Shown: positions 1 to 10,695 of the stretch, in pieces
Position numbering within the stretch: position 1 is the stretch's first letter
How the letters are laid out: the number at the start of each line of letters is the position of its first letter
Source: Kalmusia sp. IMI 367209
Lineage: Eukaryota > Ascomycota > Dothideomycetes > Pleosporales > Didymosphaeriaceae
Length of the DNA stretch: 64,000 bases
Direction: 5' to 3'
Assembly (NCBI GenBank): GCA_027946365.1
Contig: JAPEUQ010000008.1
Span: 1,054,001-1,118,000 of the forward strand
Notes under the pieces: model-generated
What the model saw: the letters and a program-made list of their open reading frames with translations, nothing else
Databases searched by the model: none
Told to the model about the DNA's origin: nothing
Program-made: the position numbers and the translations under genes

Positions 1-2
1 AT

Positions 3-1040
3 TCATGCTTCCTGTTGTCTTTGCTGCCTACCTTGGCCTCCGCCACGTCCTCCACGACCACCTCGTTGCCTGTCGCCGCCGCGCTGTTCGCCGTCGCCTG
101 CGAGCGCGTCGCCGGTGCCGAGAGTAAGTGCTGCGGTAGCGAGGCGGTTGGAGAGGTCGATTTGTGTGCGGATGGTGTTGGCGAGGTAAGAAACGACGAG
201 GACGTCTTGGATGTGGTTGTTGAAGTCTCGCTCGATGTCTGCGGCGTCGACCTTGGGTGCCAAGCTCAACGCATTCATGAGGTACTGTCCTAGCGCGGAT
301 GACGGCTCGGCCTCCTCGTCCAAAACGTTGTTAACGTAATTTGACACGCGGTCGAGCATTTCTAGGACGTGCTGGATGGCGCGCTCCAGCGCCTCGAGAT
401 CCGTGATGATGGGTTGCGACCTGTCCTCGCGGTCCTTGGCAGAAGAGATGAGCTCCAATCCTGACTTCTCCGCTTCGCCGTATTTGAGCTCGTGCGGCAC
501 TGGGATAAATAGACATGAGTCTGCTGCGCGTTCTGCTGTGACACCAATTGGGGCACTGATGTATGTCCTGCTCTCGATCTCCTGGCCGGGTACGGTGCTG
601 ACAGTCAGGTGGACGGCGGGATGTGGCCAGGTGCCGTCACCCTGTTGGCCGTAGAAATTCTGGATGAGAGCGGAGAACGTGTTCAAGTCGCTGCTAGTCG
701 CGTACCAGCCCACGAGAACCTCCCTTGGGTTTGCGCGTAGGTGCAGGGCGAGCATCTGCTTCTGGTAATCCATGTCGACTTCGACCTGCTCGGCGGTTTC
801 GGTATGTGGGACGGCATAGCAGTTGCGGATCTCGACTTCGGTGCCATCTTCGCTGCGGGTACCAAGCAGGGTACCAATTACACGGTCTTGGTCGGCGGGA
901 CGGCGGAGGGCATGGTCGAGAATGGAGAAGATGGCCTGAGGTTGGACAACGACATTCAGTGGAGCGGTAGAGGGTTGGGCGCCCACGGGGGCAGGGCCGA
1001 GCGGACGCGCAAGGTGGAGGAAGGATTCTTTGTCGGCCAT
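3..1040 (-). CDS. Translation initiation factor eIF3 subunit F (MPN domain)
   Basis: A single open exon encodes 345 residues. The protein starts at ATG 1040-1038 and ends at a TGA at 5-3, so the gene is complete though it abuts the window edge. Residues about 28-165 form the MPN (Mov34/JAMM-like) domain, with the fold-typical runs DRVIGTLLG and [11 protein letters not shown]; the JAMM zinc ligands are incomplete, as usual for eIF3f, so it is structural rather than a protease. A helical region (about 215-305) follows, then an RGG-rich tail (about 318-340) not part of the core family fold. eIF3f is part of the eIF3 complex on the 40S subunit. The gene is divergent from UTP25. Family assignment is secure from overall sequence; the RGG tail suggests RNA contact, which is inference. 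Confidence 0.93.
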   Translation of the reverse strand: MADKESFLHLARPLGPAPVGAQPSTAPLNVVVQPQAIFSILDHALRRPADQDRVIGTLLGTRSEDGTEVEIRNCYAVPHTETAEQVEVDMDYQKQMLALHLRANPREVLVGWYATSSDLNTFSALIQNFYGQQGDGTWPHPAVHLTVSTVPGQEIESRTYISAPIGVTAERAADSCLFIPVPHELKYGEAEKSGLELISSAKDREDRSQPIITDLEALERAIQHVLEMLDRVSNYVNNVLDEEAEPSSALGQYLMNALSLAPKVDAADIERDFNNHIQDVLVVSYLANTIRTQIDLSNRLATAALTLGTGDALAGDGEQRGGDRQRGGRGGRGGGQGRQQRQQEA

Positions 1041-1269
1041 GTTTGCAGCAGCGGTGTATGCGGCCGAGGCGAAGGTCGAGGGTGTAGCGGTGGTGGGTGA
1101 GTGTGCCGTGGGGTGTCGAAGCGAAGGTTTGGCGGGGCAGAGAACAATTTCTCTGTGAGGGCCAAGATTTCGGTGCGGCTCGCCTGCGCACGGGCCACTG
1201 GAAATTATTCGTTAGACTTGCACCCAAGATCAAACTTTCGCGCGAACGAAACAAGAACGAAAAGAAGAG
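1041..1269. promoter_or_regulatory. Divergent promoter between eIF3f and UTP25
   Basis: The 229 bases separate two start codons pointing away from each other. Both genes serve ribosome production or translation, so shared control is plausible but inferred. No TATA box is obvious. Confidence 0.5.
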
Positions 1270-3543
1270 ATGGCACCGTTTCGAGGACGAGGAGGTATTC
1301 GTGGACGAGGACGAGGTCGAGGCGGTGGAAGAGGCGGGAAGGGCGGCGCAAGCGGCGGTAAGAGAAACGGCTTCGTAGGCGCAAGAGTGGAGGAGCCGGT
1401 CGTCGATAGGTAAGACTGAGTCAATGTGTGAGTGAGCGTATTACTAAGAGTCATAGAAATGAACAGGTCTTTGTGCCCTCTGAATCCGAGAGCGAGTTGG
1501 AATACAGCGACGCTTCCTCCAGCGAAGAAGAAGAAGGAGGAGAGGAAGAAGAGGATGCGCAGCCCGTCTCGAACGCGTACCACTCCCTACTGGCGTCCTT
1601 CCACAACTCGAAAACTGGCCAGGATGAGCCACGAAGGAAGCGACGGAAGCTTGACCACGAACGAATTTTCCCCACGACCAAAGACGACGTAGAAGCAGAG
1701 GAGCACGATGAGGGAAATTCGAACAGCGGATCGGATCAGGATAAGTCCTCTGAAGAAATCGAGGTTGGGTTCGAAGAGGGTGTCGAAGATATGGAGCCGG
1801 AGGGCTCCGATGAACATTCTGTGCGCAAGACGAAAGTTAGTGACGCCGAACTCGAGCAGCTCTCTGATGAAGTTGATTCTTTCGGGGCTCATTTCGAACG
1901 GCCGGAAGATAATCAGTTGGCTATGCGAATCAAGGCGATATCAGGAAATCAATGGACAACAAACAAATTGGCATTTGGCGGCGGAAGCAGAGGCTTGCTC
2001 CAAATACCAAACACAGGAGAAGAGCTAGCGGCGAGACCCCAAGTGAAGAGCGTTCGAGATATAAGATTGAAGCCACGACTAGTTGAAAACGCAGTGAACA
2101 CTCTAGGTGAATTCAACGATGTCGAACAAGCTATCGCGCCTTCACTATTTGGTTATCAGGACGTACTTTTTGGAGCGCGGACCGTCCAGAATGCCGGGCG
2201 GATACGAGATATGTGCTGTCTGCATGCACTTAATCACGTTTTGAAGACAAGAGACCGCGTCTTAAAGAATAACTCAAAGTTGGCAGCGGCTTCAGAAGAC
2301 GATGATGCCGAATACCGCGATCAAGGCTTCACCCGGCCAAAGGTACTTTTTTTACTCGAGACAAAGGAAGCTTGCGTTCGCGTTCTGGACTCCATCACCA
2401 AAATCCACGATTTTGAGCAACAAGAGAACAAGAAGCGGTTTCTGGAAAATTTCTCTGCTCCCGATCATATATTTTCAGACGACAAGCCAGAAGACTTTCG
2501 CGAACTGTTCGAAGGCAACGACGAGAACGAGTTTCGGATAGGTGTGAAGCTAACACGCAAGACTATGAAGTACTATTCCAAATTCTACACCTCAGACATA
2601 ATCTTTGCTTCTACACTTGGACTACGGCGAGCGATTGAGTCTAGAAACGAGAAGAAAAAGGACTACGACTTTCTATCCTCCATCGAGATGGTTATCATGG
2701 AACAGGCAGACGCAACCTTGATGCAAAATTGGGAGCACGCAGAATTCGTCTTCGAGCATCTCAACCTCCAGCCTAAAGACGCCCACGGCTGCGACTTCTC
2801 GCGTGTACGCTCATGGTACCCTCGACGGCCACGCAGCACACGTCCGCCAAACAATTGTCCTCTCCGCCTACCTCGCCCCCAAAATCAACACCCTCTACAA
2901 CAGACACATGCGTAATTTCGCCGGCCGCCTGAAATACACACCCGACTACACTATCGGCATCATTGAGACTCTACCCTACGGCATCAAGCAGACCTTCTCC
3001 CGCTTCGACTCTCCTTCCTATATTACCGATCCAGACGCCCGCTTCAAGTATTTCAGCTCCACGGTATTGCCGCAGATAACGCGCACACCGAAGCCGCTAG
3101 AAGGGGGCATTGGTGTCCTTGTCTTCGTCCCTTCCTATCTGGACTTTGTCCGTGTGCGTAACTCCCTTGTAGACTCAGACCTTTCATACGCCTCTATATC
3201 CGAGTATACCGATACCACCGATGTGCGCAAGGCGCGCTCGCACTTTATGTCTGGGCGGCACTCCTTGCTCCTCTACACTGGCCGCGCGCACCACTTTCAC
3301 CGATATAACATCCGAGGTGTGAAAAGGGTGGTATTCTACGGCGTACCAGAGAATCCCTTATTTTACGATGAGGTTGTAGGATTCGTAGGGAAGTCAGTCG
3401 AAAGGGCTGAAATAGGAAGGACTGAGGCGAGTGTTCGAGTATGTTTTTCTAAGTGGGAGAGGTTAGAGTTGGAGAGAATAGTAGGCGGAAAAAGAGTTGG
3501 GAGGATGGTTGGGGACAAGGGGGATTTGTTTGATTTTGTTTGA
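1270..3543 (+). CDS. UTP25: U3 snoRNP/SSU processome protein Utp25 (DEF family), frameshifted in this sequence
   Basis: Exon 1 (1270-1409) encodes a Gly/Arg-rich start; an intron (1410-1456) ends at TCATAG, and exon 2 runs to TGA 3541-3543. About 741 residues result once the frameshift is allowed for, close to the roughly 720 of yeast Utp25. An acidic Ser/Glu-rich region (about residues 50-170) is followed by the DEF/Utp25 domain, recognised by EHLNLQPKDAHGCDFSRVR and then VRQTIVLSAYLAPKINTLYNRHM. These two pieces lie in different frames: after Trp-Tyr (2814-2819) the frame continues only if one C of the CCC run 2819-2821 is skipped. Utp25 is a helicase-like, apparently non-catalytic factor of 18S rRNA processing in the nucleolus and is essential in yeast, so a sequencing error is likelier than a real break. 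Confidence 0.88.
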
Positions 3544-4845
3544 TCAGCGGGTTGTTCTACGACAAAATCTATGGTGGGTAAACGCTGCTCTAACAAAACA
3601 CATCACGTTCCTAAGAGAATGATTGAATATTTAAGATGAGACCTAATGCGCGATTGTGTAAGTGTTGAATGAATAACACAATTTGAGTGATAGCGTTGGA
3701 CGACACGAAGAATTTCTTCACATTCTTCTCCCTCAGCGCCTCTCTCCCTACTTCTCCTAGACCTATATAACCAGTCCTTCCTCTCATTATCCTGCCTCCT
3801 TCTCTTTCTAACACAAAGTCCTCTTGCCTCTTCTGAATAATATGACTCCTACAGCCTCGCGACCCTACAAATTTATACATCATTATGTGCAACTTCTACC
3901 GCTATTTCTACTTCTCTCGTGGCTGCTTCGCGCAGGGAAACGCCTTTCAGGAGCGGTGTACTGGATATTTCGCGAATCCCCAATGGCAACACATGCCAAT
4001 TCATATCCGACCTTGTCGACGCCTATTCGATTACAAACTGTTACCGTATGCGTGCTACACACACCGAGAGCAGTAGCTTGGAAGCCGGGAATAAGTGTGA
4101 GGATGAATGTGGAGAGAAGGACGAGGAGAAGCGTCGTGAGTATTGCATGGACAAAGTTGAATGGTGGAGAGTGTCTAGGCTCTGCATCATGAAGTCGAAT
4201 ACATCCACCGAGAAGCGTTATCAAAATAATGACCCTTGCATATCAAGTTACAACAAATCAACAAGTGTACACTGGTTAGTTCAAAGTGAGGTAATTAAGC
4301 ATGGAATTGAAAGTATTGCTCATTCGTGTGTGTTTGTGTAGTGTTAGGGGCTGCAAAGTAGACAGGCAAGCAGAAAATCACTTAAGTACCTTTTTTGTTA
4401 AAACAAACTGACCCTCTCCATGTGGAGATGCGATGGGCTAGTTACCCCGATCAAAATCTGTCTTTCGACTGTTTAGAAAGCGCAGAAGCGCTCTATTGCT
4501 CCCATGACAGATTAACTTGATAGTGGACGTGGCTATACACGTCATCATACGAGCTTTCTTATATCGATACGCTGCACTAGTTTATCTGTATCTCTCTTTG
4601 CGAGACATGTGGATTGAAGATAATTTGTCGATTGTCGAGTGCTGTATGCAGTGTGACGCACGTGACCGAACCATTCACGGACTCTCCAAAAGCCCCTGCC
4701 ATAGGCAACAATACCCATTCAAATAGGGTTACAAGAACCGGGGTACTAAGATTCTTCCGCTTGAAAATTGTGGGCCAGTCTTTGTTGCCCCTAGGTATAT
4801 GAACACTCATCTCCACACTTTCATCTTCAACTTTCAACTCCCGCC
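3544..4845. other. Gene-poor stretch with a possible decayed small secreted gene
   Basis: A TATATAA box (3764-3770) and a pyrimidine-rich leader precede ATG 3842, as expected for a small fungal gene. From 3842 one frame encodes a hydrophobic start; another frame, open from 3841 to 4341 but without an ATG before 3919 (a GTG), reads as a signal-peptide-like Ser/Thr/Ala stretch followed by a cysteine-spaced segment. No single frame gives a convincing complete protein. Nothing else is recognisable up to the J-like gene. Confidence 0.35.
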
Positions 4846-5913
4846 ATGCCGCATCAACTAAATCACTACGACACCTTGGGGGTCAGACCGACAGCTTCTT
4901 TGCGAGAGATCAACGCCGCCTACTTCAAAATTCTTAAAGACAATGACCCGCAGCGCGTACATGAGCCCTTTGGTAGACAGCACGCTGTGCAACGCGAAGA
5001 AGACGCTCGCGTTGCTTGGAAATGCTTGTCGAATCCTATCAATAGGTGGACCTACGACAGATACATTGGTGGTGACCCTTCATCTGGTACAAGTGGGGCT
5101 CAGCCAAACGGCCATCGACCGAACATGAAATGGTTCAACCCTCGCCCGAAGAATGGTAGCGGTCCATCCAGGGATTTCTTTAGCGGATCAGACCATGAGT
5201 CAACTCATTCGCGACCAAACAATGAACACGATTCCGACTGTGGGGCCGATGCTTCCTTTTCGAGCGAGGACAACGTTGGCGAAGAGAATGACGACGAAGC
5301 AACAGATCACGACGAGGCCGCATATCGCTACATGCTGACCGATACAGGAACAGTAATCGATATTTGCATCAGCAAGTGGCGTCTTCAACTCAACCTGTCC
5401 CCGAAGTTTCGGTTTCTGAACAACTTGACTGAGCTCTTCGACCCACGCGACCAAGACAATGTCAGCTTCGAGTTGGCAATGGCATATGACGGCGAAGCGG
5501 ATGCCTCAGGATACAACGAGCTTACCATCAAGATCATGAGTCTGCCACAGTCTACCTGCAGCATGCGCATCGCCGGTTTCCAAGCCCTCTTCAAGGACAC
5601 TACCGCTGCGTGTCCGACCCTCACGTTGACTGTCATCGCTGAGCCTTGCTACCCTCACCAGTCATGTTTGCCCTGGGAGTTTGGGTTTGACTTTGATCTA
5701 GGGTCTGATGTTCCATTGGATAGGGTTGGTACTTGTCTGATGTTCAGCATTGATGTACCCACTGGTGCTAGCCCAGAGCACGTGCTGGGGAGGGATGAAG
5801 TCCTAAAGGCTAATTCGTTCGAACCCCTAGGGCAAGAGGAATTGATGAAGCTAGCTTACGGTAATGTGGTGATGTGGCGATGGGCTGCAGTGGGTTACTG
5901 CTGCACTAAGTGA
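4846..5913 (+). CDS. J-domain-like protein lacking the HPD motif
   Basis: An intronless 355-residue frame. Residues 7-75 look like a DnaJ J domain: YDTLGVRPTASLREINAAYFKILK matches helices I-II, and a helix-III-like DARVAWKCLSNPINRWTYDRY follows. The HPD tripeptide that stimulates Hsp70 ATPase is absent; the loop reads NDP. The middle (about 85-160) is low-complexity and acidic. The C-terminal half (about 165-355) is a folded-looking region I do not recognise. Without HPD it is better called a J-like protein, and an Hsp70 co-chaperone role cannot be assumed. The ATG is preceded by a pyrimidine-rich leader and TATATGA-like sequence near 4796. Confidence is high that it is a gene, moderate for the J fold. 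Confidence 0.78.
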   Translation: MPHQLNHYDTLGVRPTASLREINAAYFKILKDNDPQRVHEPFGRQHAVQREEDARVAWKCLSNPINRWTYDRYIGGDPSSGTSGAQPNGHRPNMKWFNPRPKNGSGPSRDFFSGSDHESTHSRPNNEHDSDCGADASFSSEDNVGEENDDEATDHDEAAYRYMLTDTGTVIDICISKWRLQLNLSPKFRFLNNLTELFDPRDQDNVSFELAMAYDGEADASGYNELTIKIMSLPQSTCSMRIAGFQALFKDTTAACPTLTLTVIAEPCYPHQSCLPWEFGFDFDLGSDVPLDRVGTCLMFSIDVPTGASPEHVLGRDEVLKANSFEPLGQEELMKLAYGNVVMWRWAAVGYCCTK

Positions 5914-6881
5914 CACACTTTGACACCTTGAGATAGTGCAGGATAAAGGATAGCGTTATGGTTCAGGTCTTTCACGCTTTAACTTTTCGTATCAGACTTC
6001 AAGTCTTGCGAGCCTTTTGCGTTGATCTATTGCCATTCAGCATAATTGGAGAACGCAAAGAGCATTAGGTACCGTTTAGACAAACAAATATCAGTAAGCA
6101 GAGAAGAATATTTGTCTTTATCACTGAACGCTTCATCACCACTATGACTTATTCTTCATCCCAAGAGTAGTACCTAAAATCGCAACATCGAAATCTGTCA
6201 TAATATCTGTCCGACTCAGATTGCTGAGTAATCTCATCTACATGGCGTTAATGGAATTTACATTGCAGGAGCTCAATCTACCTGTTGGGGAAGTAGTAAA
6301 TAACACAACAAAAGGCAGCCCCGGAAGCCGCAAAGATTACGTTCTCGGGATTGCTGAATGCAATCAACAGTCTTTTTACCCGAAGGAGTTGTTCTCATCA
6401 TGATGACTAGAAACCGCCCTGAGTCCTTTGAGAAAGCATTAGTCCGAAATAAGCAAGTCCTTTTCTGCAGCGTCATCTAAATTGTGGCTATGTGTGTGAA
6501 TATACTAGAAGGACTTGTGCAACACCCGAGCTAGTCCTCCAGCTACGCGCGTGCATGAGCTGGGCGATATTTTCGTTTGACGTTTCCCTGAGCTAAGTTC
6601 ACTCCGGTAGAGATCCAGGGCCTCCTGGTAGAGCGCAGCAAGGAGCCGAAGACCGCGATCGCGGAGGTAGATCAGTAGGCCATTGACGAGCTGGCAGTGA
6701 AAGAATCGTGTAAAAATATCGTTGGTGATGACGGAGAAAGGGCAGCTGTCTCCGACGCAGACGAGAAAACAGCTGCAAAGCCGCTAGTCAGCAGGATCTT
6801 TTCAGGGCGAAACACACAAACACATAAGCACATTGTGAGCGCAAGGTCCTTTCCATCTTGAACATCAAAAAATTGGATATC
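5914..6881. other. Intergenic region, AT-rich, one protein-like frame on the minus strand
   Basis: This stretch separates the J-like gene from the 3' end of the rhodopsin-fold gene. Most of it has frequent stops in all frames. On the minus strand from about 6785 to 6527 an open frame without ATG reads like a helical protein tail (for example LRDRGLRLLAALYQEALDLY). It may be an unassigned exon or relic. Confidence 0.4.
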
Positions 6882-8664
6882 TCATTGCTCATGATAATGC
6901 TGAAAGGGTATACTTCTCCTCCGCTGCGTTAAGCTCTCCATACTCTGCTTACTCGGATCAAACTTAAAACTCTTCAACATCTCTACCTCGTCTCTTAACT
7001 GCTCCGGACTCATAAGCTCTTTCGTTGCCCGATTCGTCGGACTTCTCATGCTTTCATGCAAATCACTCGAGGAAGCTTTCGGCACGTTTAGTGGTGCCGG
7101 AACCATCTTCGTGCTAGGCTCTCTGCTCAGTGCGGGTGTGGCGGCCACGGACTGTGAGTACATGCTGCTGCCGGCCGATGGCGGGCCGAGGCGTGTGTAC
7201 CGTTGTTCGCGGGGTGGCTCGAATTCTTCGCTCATGGAAGGCGGGGATTGCTGTAGCCTGCCCATTTCGATAAATTGTCCTGGTTGTTGCTGTACACTCT
7301 TCCGTCTCACGCTCGACAAGGTGTCATCTTGACTCTTATTCATGGTGTTCTTTCGTGACTGATTGAAGGTGCCGCTCCGAGACATGCTGAAGGTCCCGCT
7401 GCGGGACATGCTGCTCAAAGTACCGCGTAGTGATGTGAACGGAGATGACGCCTTCGACATAGCGCGCTTGAGTTTCTTGCCTTTCGCTTGGATGAGTTTG
7501 GGGAGGCAGAGAGCGCAGGCGACGACGAAACCGAGGGTGCATTCGACTTCGGTCCAGAGGCCGATGAAGAGGGCATTGTGAGAGACGTCGGCTTCGGTGA
7601 TGATTGGGGCGATTTTTTCGGTAAAGACGATGCGCATAGCGGATGCGACGCATGCCCTATGCAGATTAGCGACATGAGCTATATTTATTTGATAGGTAGA
7701 GATGTGCTTACAGAAGACCAGTAGCGAAGAGTAGCGTGATGACGATTTTCCGGCCTAGAGGTACGTTCAATTGCCACAAGCCGGATGTTGGGAGGAGGAG
7801 AATAATAACGTCGGATGCCATGTTGAAGGCACCTTGGGCTAGGGTGATGTCATTCACATCGGAGCACTTCGCATCCGCGATGAGCTTGTTCCAGATCGCT
7901 TTCCTCGGGTGGCAGTAAAAAGCGGTCCAAAACAACAAAACGGTGTAGAGAACGGTGCACGAGATGATGGTCCCCCATGCGCCATACCACATAGCACGAT
8001 TAACGCTGCGACTAGGCGCGAAAAGGCGAAGGTACTGGACCAAGATGGCCATCTTTACGAAGAAACTCAATGGGCAGTATACTAATTGTCCGATATTCGC
8101 CCACTGGTTATGTTAGCTGTGCGTTTGTTGATGGGTCGTTTTGGAAATATTACATAGAGTTGTTGAAATAGCTGGCCATTCGTGACCTGCCATTGGTGCA
8201 CGCCAGAGCCCCATTTGACCATCTGGTATCCTATTGCTACTTCCGCAATGATGAGCGGCTGTTGCAAATTAGCCCTGGTAGAAGCTATGTTGTGGTGAAG
8301 CACGTACGAAAGTCAAGAACAAAAAGTCTGCATCACGTCAGTATTCAACCTTGAATACTCGATGGAAAGCGCGCTCACAGTCTGCAAGCTCAAAAGATCT
8401 GACGATCGCAAGCTTGGTGTACACCCGAATGATCAAGAAAAGGCCAGCCGCAGCAATGCAGGTAATGGCAACAATCAAGAACCAATTTTGATCCGGATCA
8501 TCAAGTGTCATTGTCATATTCGCCCCCGGTGGTACAGCATCGCCCATCATAGCTGGTAGATTCAGCAGTATAGGCATCGGGTCCACGCTTGGCGGTATTC
8601 CCAGGGCTGCGGCCAGCTTTGCTGGATCTTCTCTGGCGACGATGCCAGCAGCGACAGGCGCCAT
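6882..8664 (-). CDS. SAT4-type rhodopsin-fold integral membrane protein
   Basis: Five exons on the minus strand: 8664-8379, 8327-8308 (only 20 nt), 8258-8154, 8103-7712 and 7656-6882. All introns are 49-55 nt with GT-AG ends and consistent phase, giving about 525 residues. The N-terminus (residues 1-55) is extracellular-like, then seven predicted membrane segments carry the family landmarks: WFLIVAITCIAAAGLFLIIRVYTK, WANIGQLVYCPLSFFVKMAILVQYLRLF and ASDVIILLLPTSGLWQL. The C-terminal cytosolic tail (about 260 residues) is Ser/Arg-rich with repeated SRSGTF units, typical kinase substrates. The family is widespread in Pezizomycotina; members are related to Pth11-type receptors, but no CFEM domain is present and the ligand is unknown. 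The start at 8664 is the first ATG in frame. Confidence 0.88.
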
Positions 8665-9866
8665 GTTGTGATGGAAGTCGCAAGAACTGTGGAAGCCAAA
8701 TTGGCGTCAGCGGCAAGGTGGATCATTAGTCGAGCAGGAGTAGGAATGCGGGTAGGAGCAGCAGTCGTGCATGTTAAGAGCGATGGAATCGGACTTTGAT
8801 AAACCTCCTGGCTACTCTCCGCGTCCTTGCGGGGTCTAATGTGTTTCCTGAAACGGGCGGTGGAATAAGAGGCACCCTACAACATTGCCAAAAGAAACGA
8901 GCAAGAGAGGCGTTGAAGGCCGAAAAGAGGCTTGCCCGTGCCTTGCAGAGCGCGCCGTATTTGAGGCTCAACATCCGGCTCTGAGGTTCATGCAATGCAT
9001 TCGATCGCACTGTGCGACAGTTGGACGCCATGTCGTTCACATCAATGTAGAATCGTACAATGTCGGGGGAGTTCGAGGGAGGTCGGGGGCCGCACCCAGG
9101 ATGATCGACTAGCGAGTTGGGATGTGATTGGCCCGGACTCTAGGTGCCCAAGGCTTGAACTCCGATGCCCAGCGTACGCCTTAGAAAATGTTATGAGTAG
9201 ATTGTTACACCACGTGGCGGGAGGCTCATAGTCCGTCCCCCGAACTCTCTGATGCGTAAGTTGGCCCGTAAGGCGGCCTTCCACGACCCAGGTATCAGGC
9301 TGCCTTCGTCCGAGGAAGCAGGAACAACAACCTTAAAGCGGGAGGTGCATGCTTCCACGTGCGATCGGGCCTATTTTTGGATGCGATCCAGATCGATTGA
9401 CCTGAGATTGCATGCAGGGTTAGTGCGATTTTGAGGATACAATGACGAGCAGCCAGATTGCCATACATCAGTCCGTCATGCGACAAGCGATCCGGCGCGC
9501 ACCTGAGAGAGGTGACATATATAGCCACAAGTGCGCGAACGCCCGTCCAAAGTCCATTTCTCCGGTTTAAGACGCGGCAGTGGCGTAATCCTGAAGCTTG
9601 CGTTCGTTGGATCACACGCATCGAAGCGGACTTCTGTCATCAAGCCATACGGCAGCCAGAAGTAGTCAGCACTTCGCTCCAGCTTGAAGAGGCTTATATT
9701 TGCCACTGTCTCAGACTACCATTCTGATGCAGGCATGCGGCCTCTCCGCAGAACGTCTGTTTTGGGGTTCACTTTGACATTGGGCATTGATTGGTCAAGA
9801 ATTCACGGATTTCGACAAACGATTACATTTGTTGTAGTTTGCCTTGCAGGACGCTCGATGAGGCAC
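8665..9866. other. Intergenic region without supported genes
   Basis: About 1.2 kb between the starts and ends of two minus-strand genes. Short frames exist on both strands, but none has a family signature, an intron structure or a promoter I can support. The first part probably holds the promoter of the rhodopsin-fold gene. Confidence 0.5.
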
Positions 9867-10514
9867 CTAGGCTGGAGGGAACGGTATCGGCTTCCTGCCG
9901 CTTTGAATGACCTCGTCCAGGATGTCGATACGATCTTGTCCCCAAAATGGTTCGCCGTTATACACATATGTCGGTGCACCAAAATACTGTTTCTCGACGA
10001 CTTCGCGGGTAAGGGACTGCTCTTGCTCTATCAGCTCCATCTCTTGCTTCGCCCTGTCCAGCAGCCGGGCGCCATCTAAGCCCGAAGCATTCGCGTTCTC
10101 CAAAACAACAGCGGGGTCCGCAATGTCGGCCTCGTTCACCCACACTGTGTCTTGGCTGCGCAATACATAGTCGTGAATTGATTTGTTGTCGTAACCAGAC
10201 TCGTTTATAGCGGCCAGGAGCACGCGATGAGCGAGCGAGGGGTCAGCTGGATAGTATTTCGGGTGCTTTACAATAGGCAAGTTGTTCTTTTTGGTCCATC
10301 GCTCTATTTCTAGCAGGCGGTAGGCCTGTCGCTGCAGGGCGCGGTCTTTGACAGGCAGGCCACCCGAGACGGAGAAGAGGTGCATCAAGTCGACGGGCTT
10401 GTAGATGACTTGCGCATTACGCTTTTGGGCGAGATCGCGGATGCGACGGCTGCCGATGTAAGACCACGAAGAGATGAAGGAGAAGTAGTATTCGATGACA
10501 GGACGGGCCGCCAT
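9867..10514 (-). CDS. DsbA-fold / 2-hydroxychromene-2-carboxylate isomerase-like (GST kappa) enzyme
   Basis: An intronless frame of 215 residues; ATG 10514 is chosen because the family fold begins right after it (VIEYYFSFISSWSYIGSRRI) while the 37 residues upstream look like leader. Residues 5-20 give the first thioredoxin strand and the loop where the family keeps its catalytic Ser/Cys; residues about 180-205 (YFGAPTYVYNGEPFWGQDRI) are the cis-Pro and final strand/helix motif of HCCA isomerases and GST kappa. These enzymes use glutathione for isomerisation or transfer; HCCA isomerase acts in bacterial naphthalene breakdown. The exact substrate here is unknown. It sits about 180 bp downstream of a flavin monooxygenase on the same strand, which favours an oxidative pathway. 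Confidence 0.87.
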   Translation of the reverse strand: MAARPVIEYYFSFISSWSYIGSRRIRDLAQKRNAQVIYKPVDLMHLFSVSGGLPVKDRALQRQAYRLLEIERWTKKNNLPIVKHPKYYPADPSLAHRVLLAAINESGYDNKSIHDYVLRSQDTVWVNEADIADPAVVLENANASGLDGARLLDRAKQEMELIEQEQSLTREVVEKQYFGAPTYVYNGEPFWGQDRIDILDEVIQSGRKPIPFPPA

Positions 10515-10695
10515 GGTGGAAGTAAGCTGCAGCAAAAAAGAGCAAAAACAGAAGTAACGCGCGACGCAGTGAGTAGTTCTAGTCACGGAAAACACTCGGG
10601 AGCATGAATCGCAGGATGCAGGCAAGCTGTGGGATGTTTGGTGCGAATGAGTCGCGCTATTATTGCGTGCTGCTATAGTGCATCACGATCGCTGA

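Noticed and set aside
1457..1466. Alternative UTP25 acceptor at GAACAG (1466)
   Set aside because: It puts exon 2 out of phase with exon 1; the acceptor ending at 1456 keeps VDRNEQVFVPSES in frame.
1500..1560. GAA/GAG-rich tract read as a microsatellite
   Set aside because: It is the acidic coding segment of UTP25 and needs no separate explanation.
1230..1583. A 117-codon minus frame overlapping the start of UTP25
   Set aside because: It is a shadow of the Gly/Arg- and acidic-rich coding of UTP25 and has no family features.
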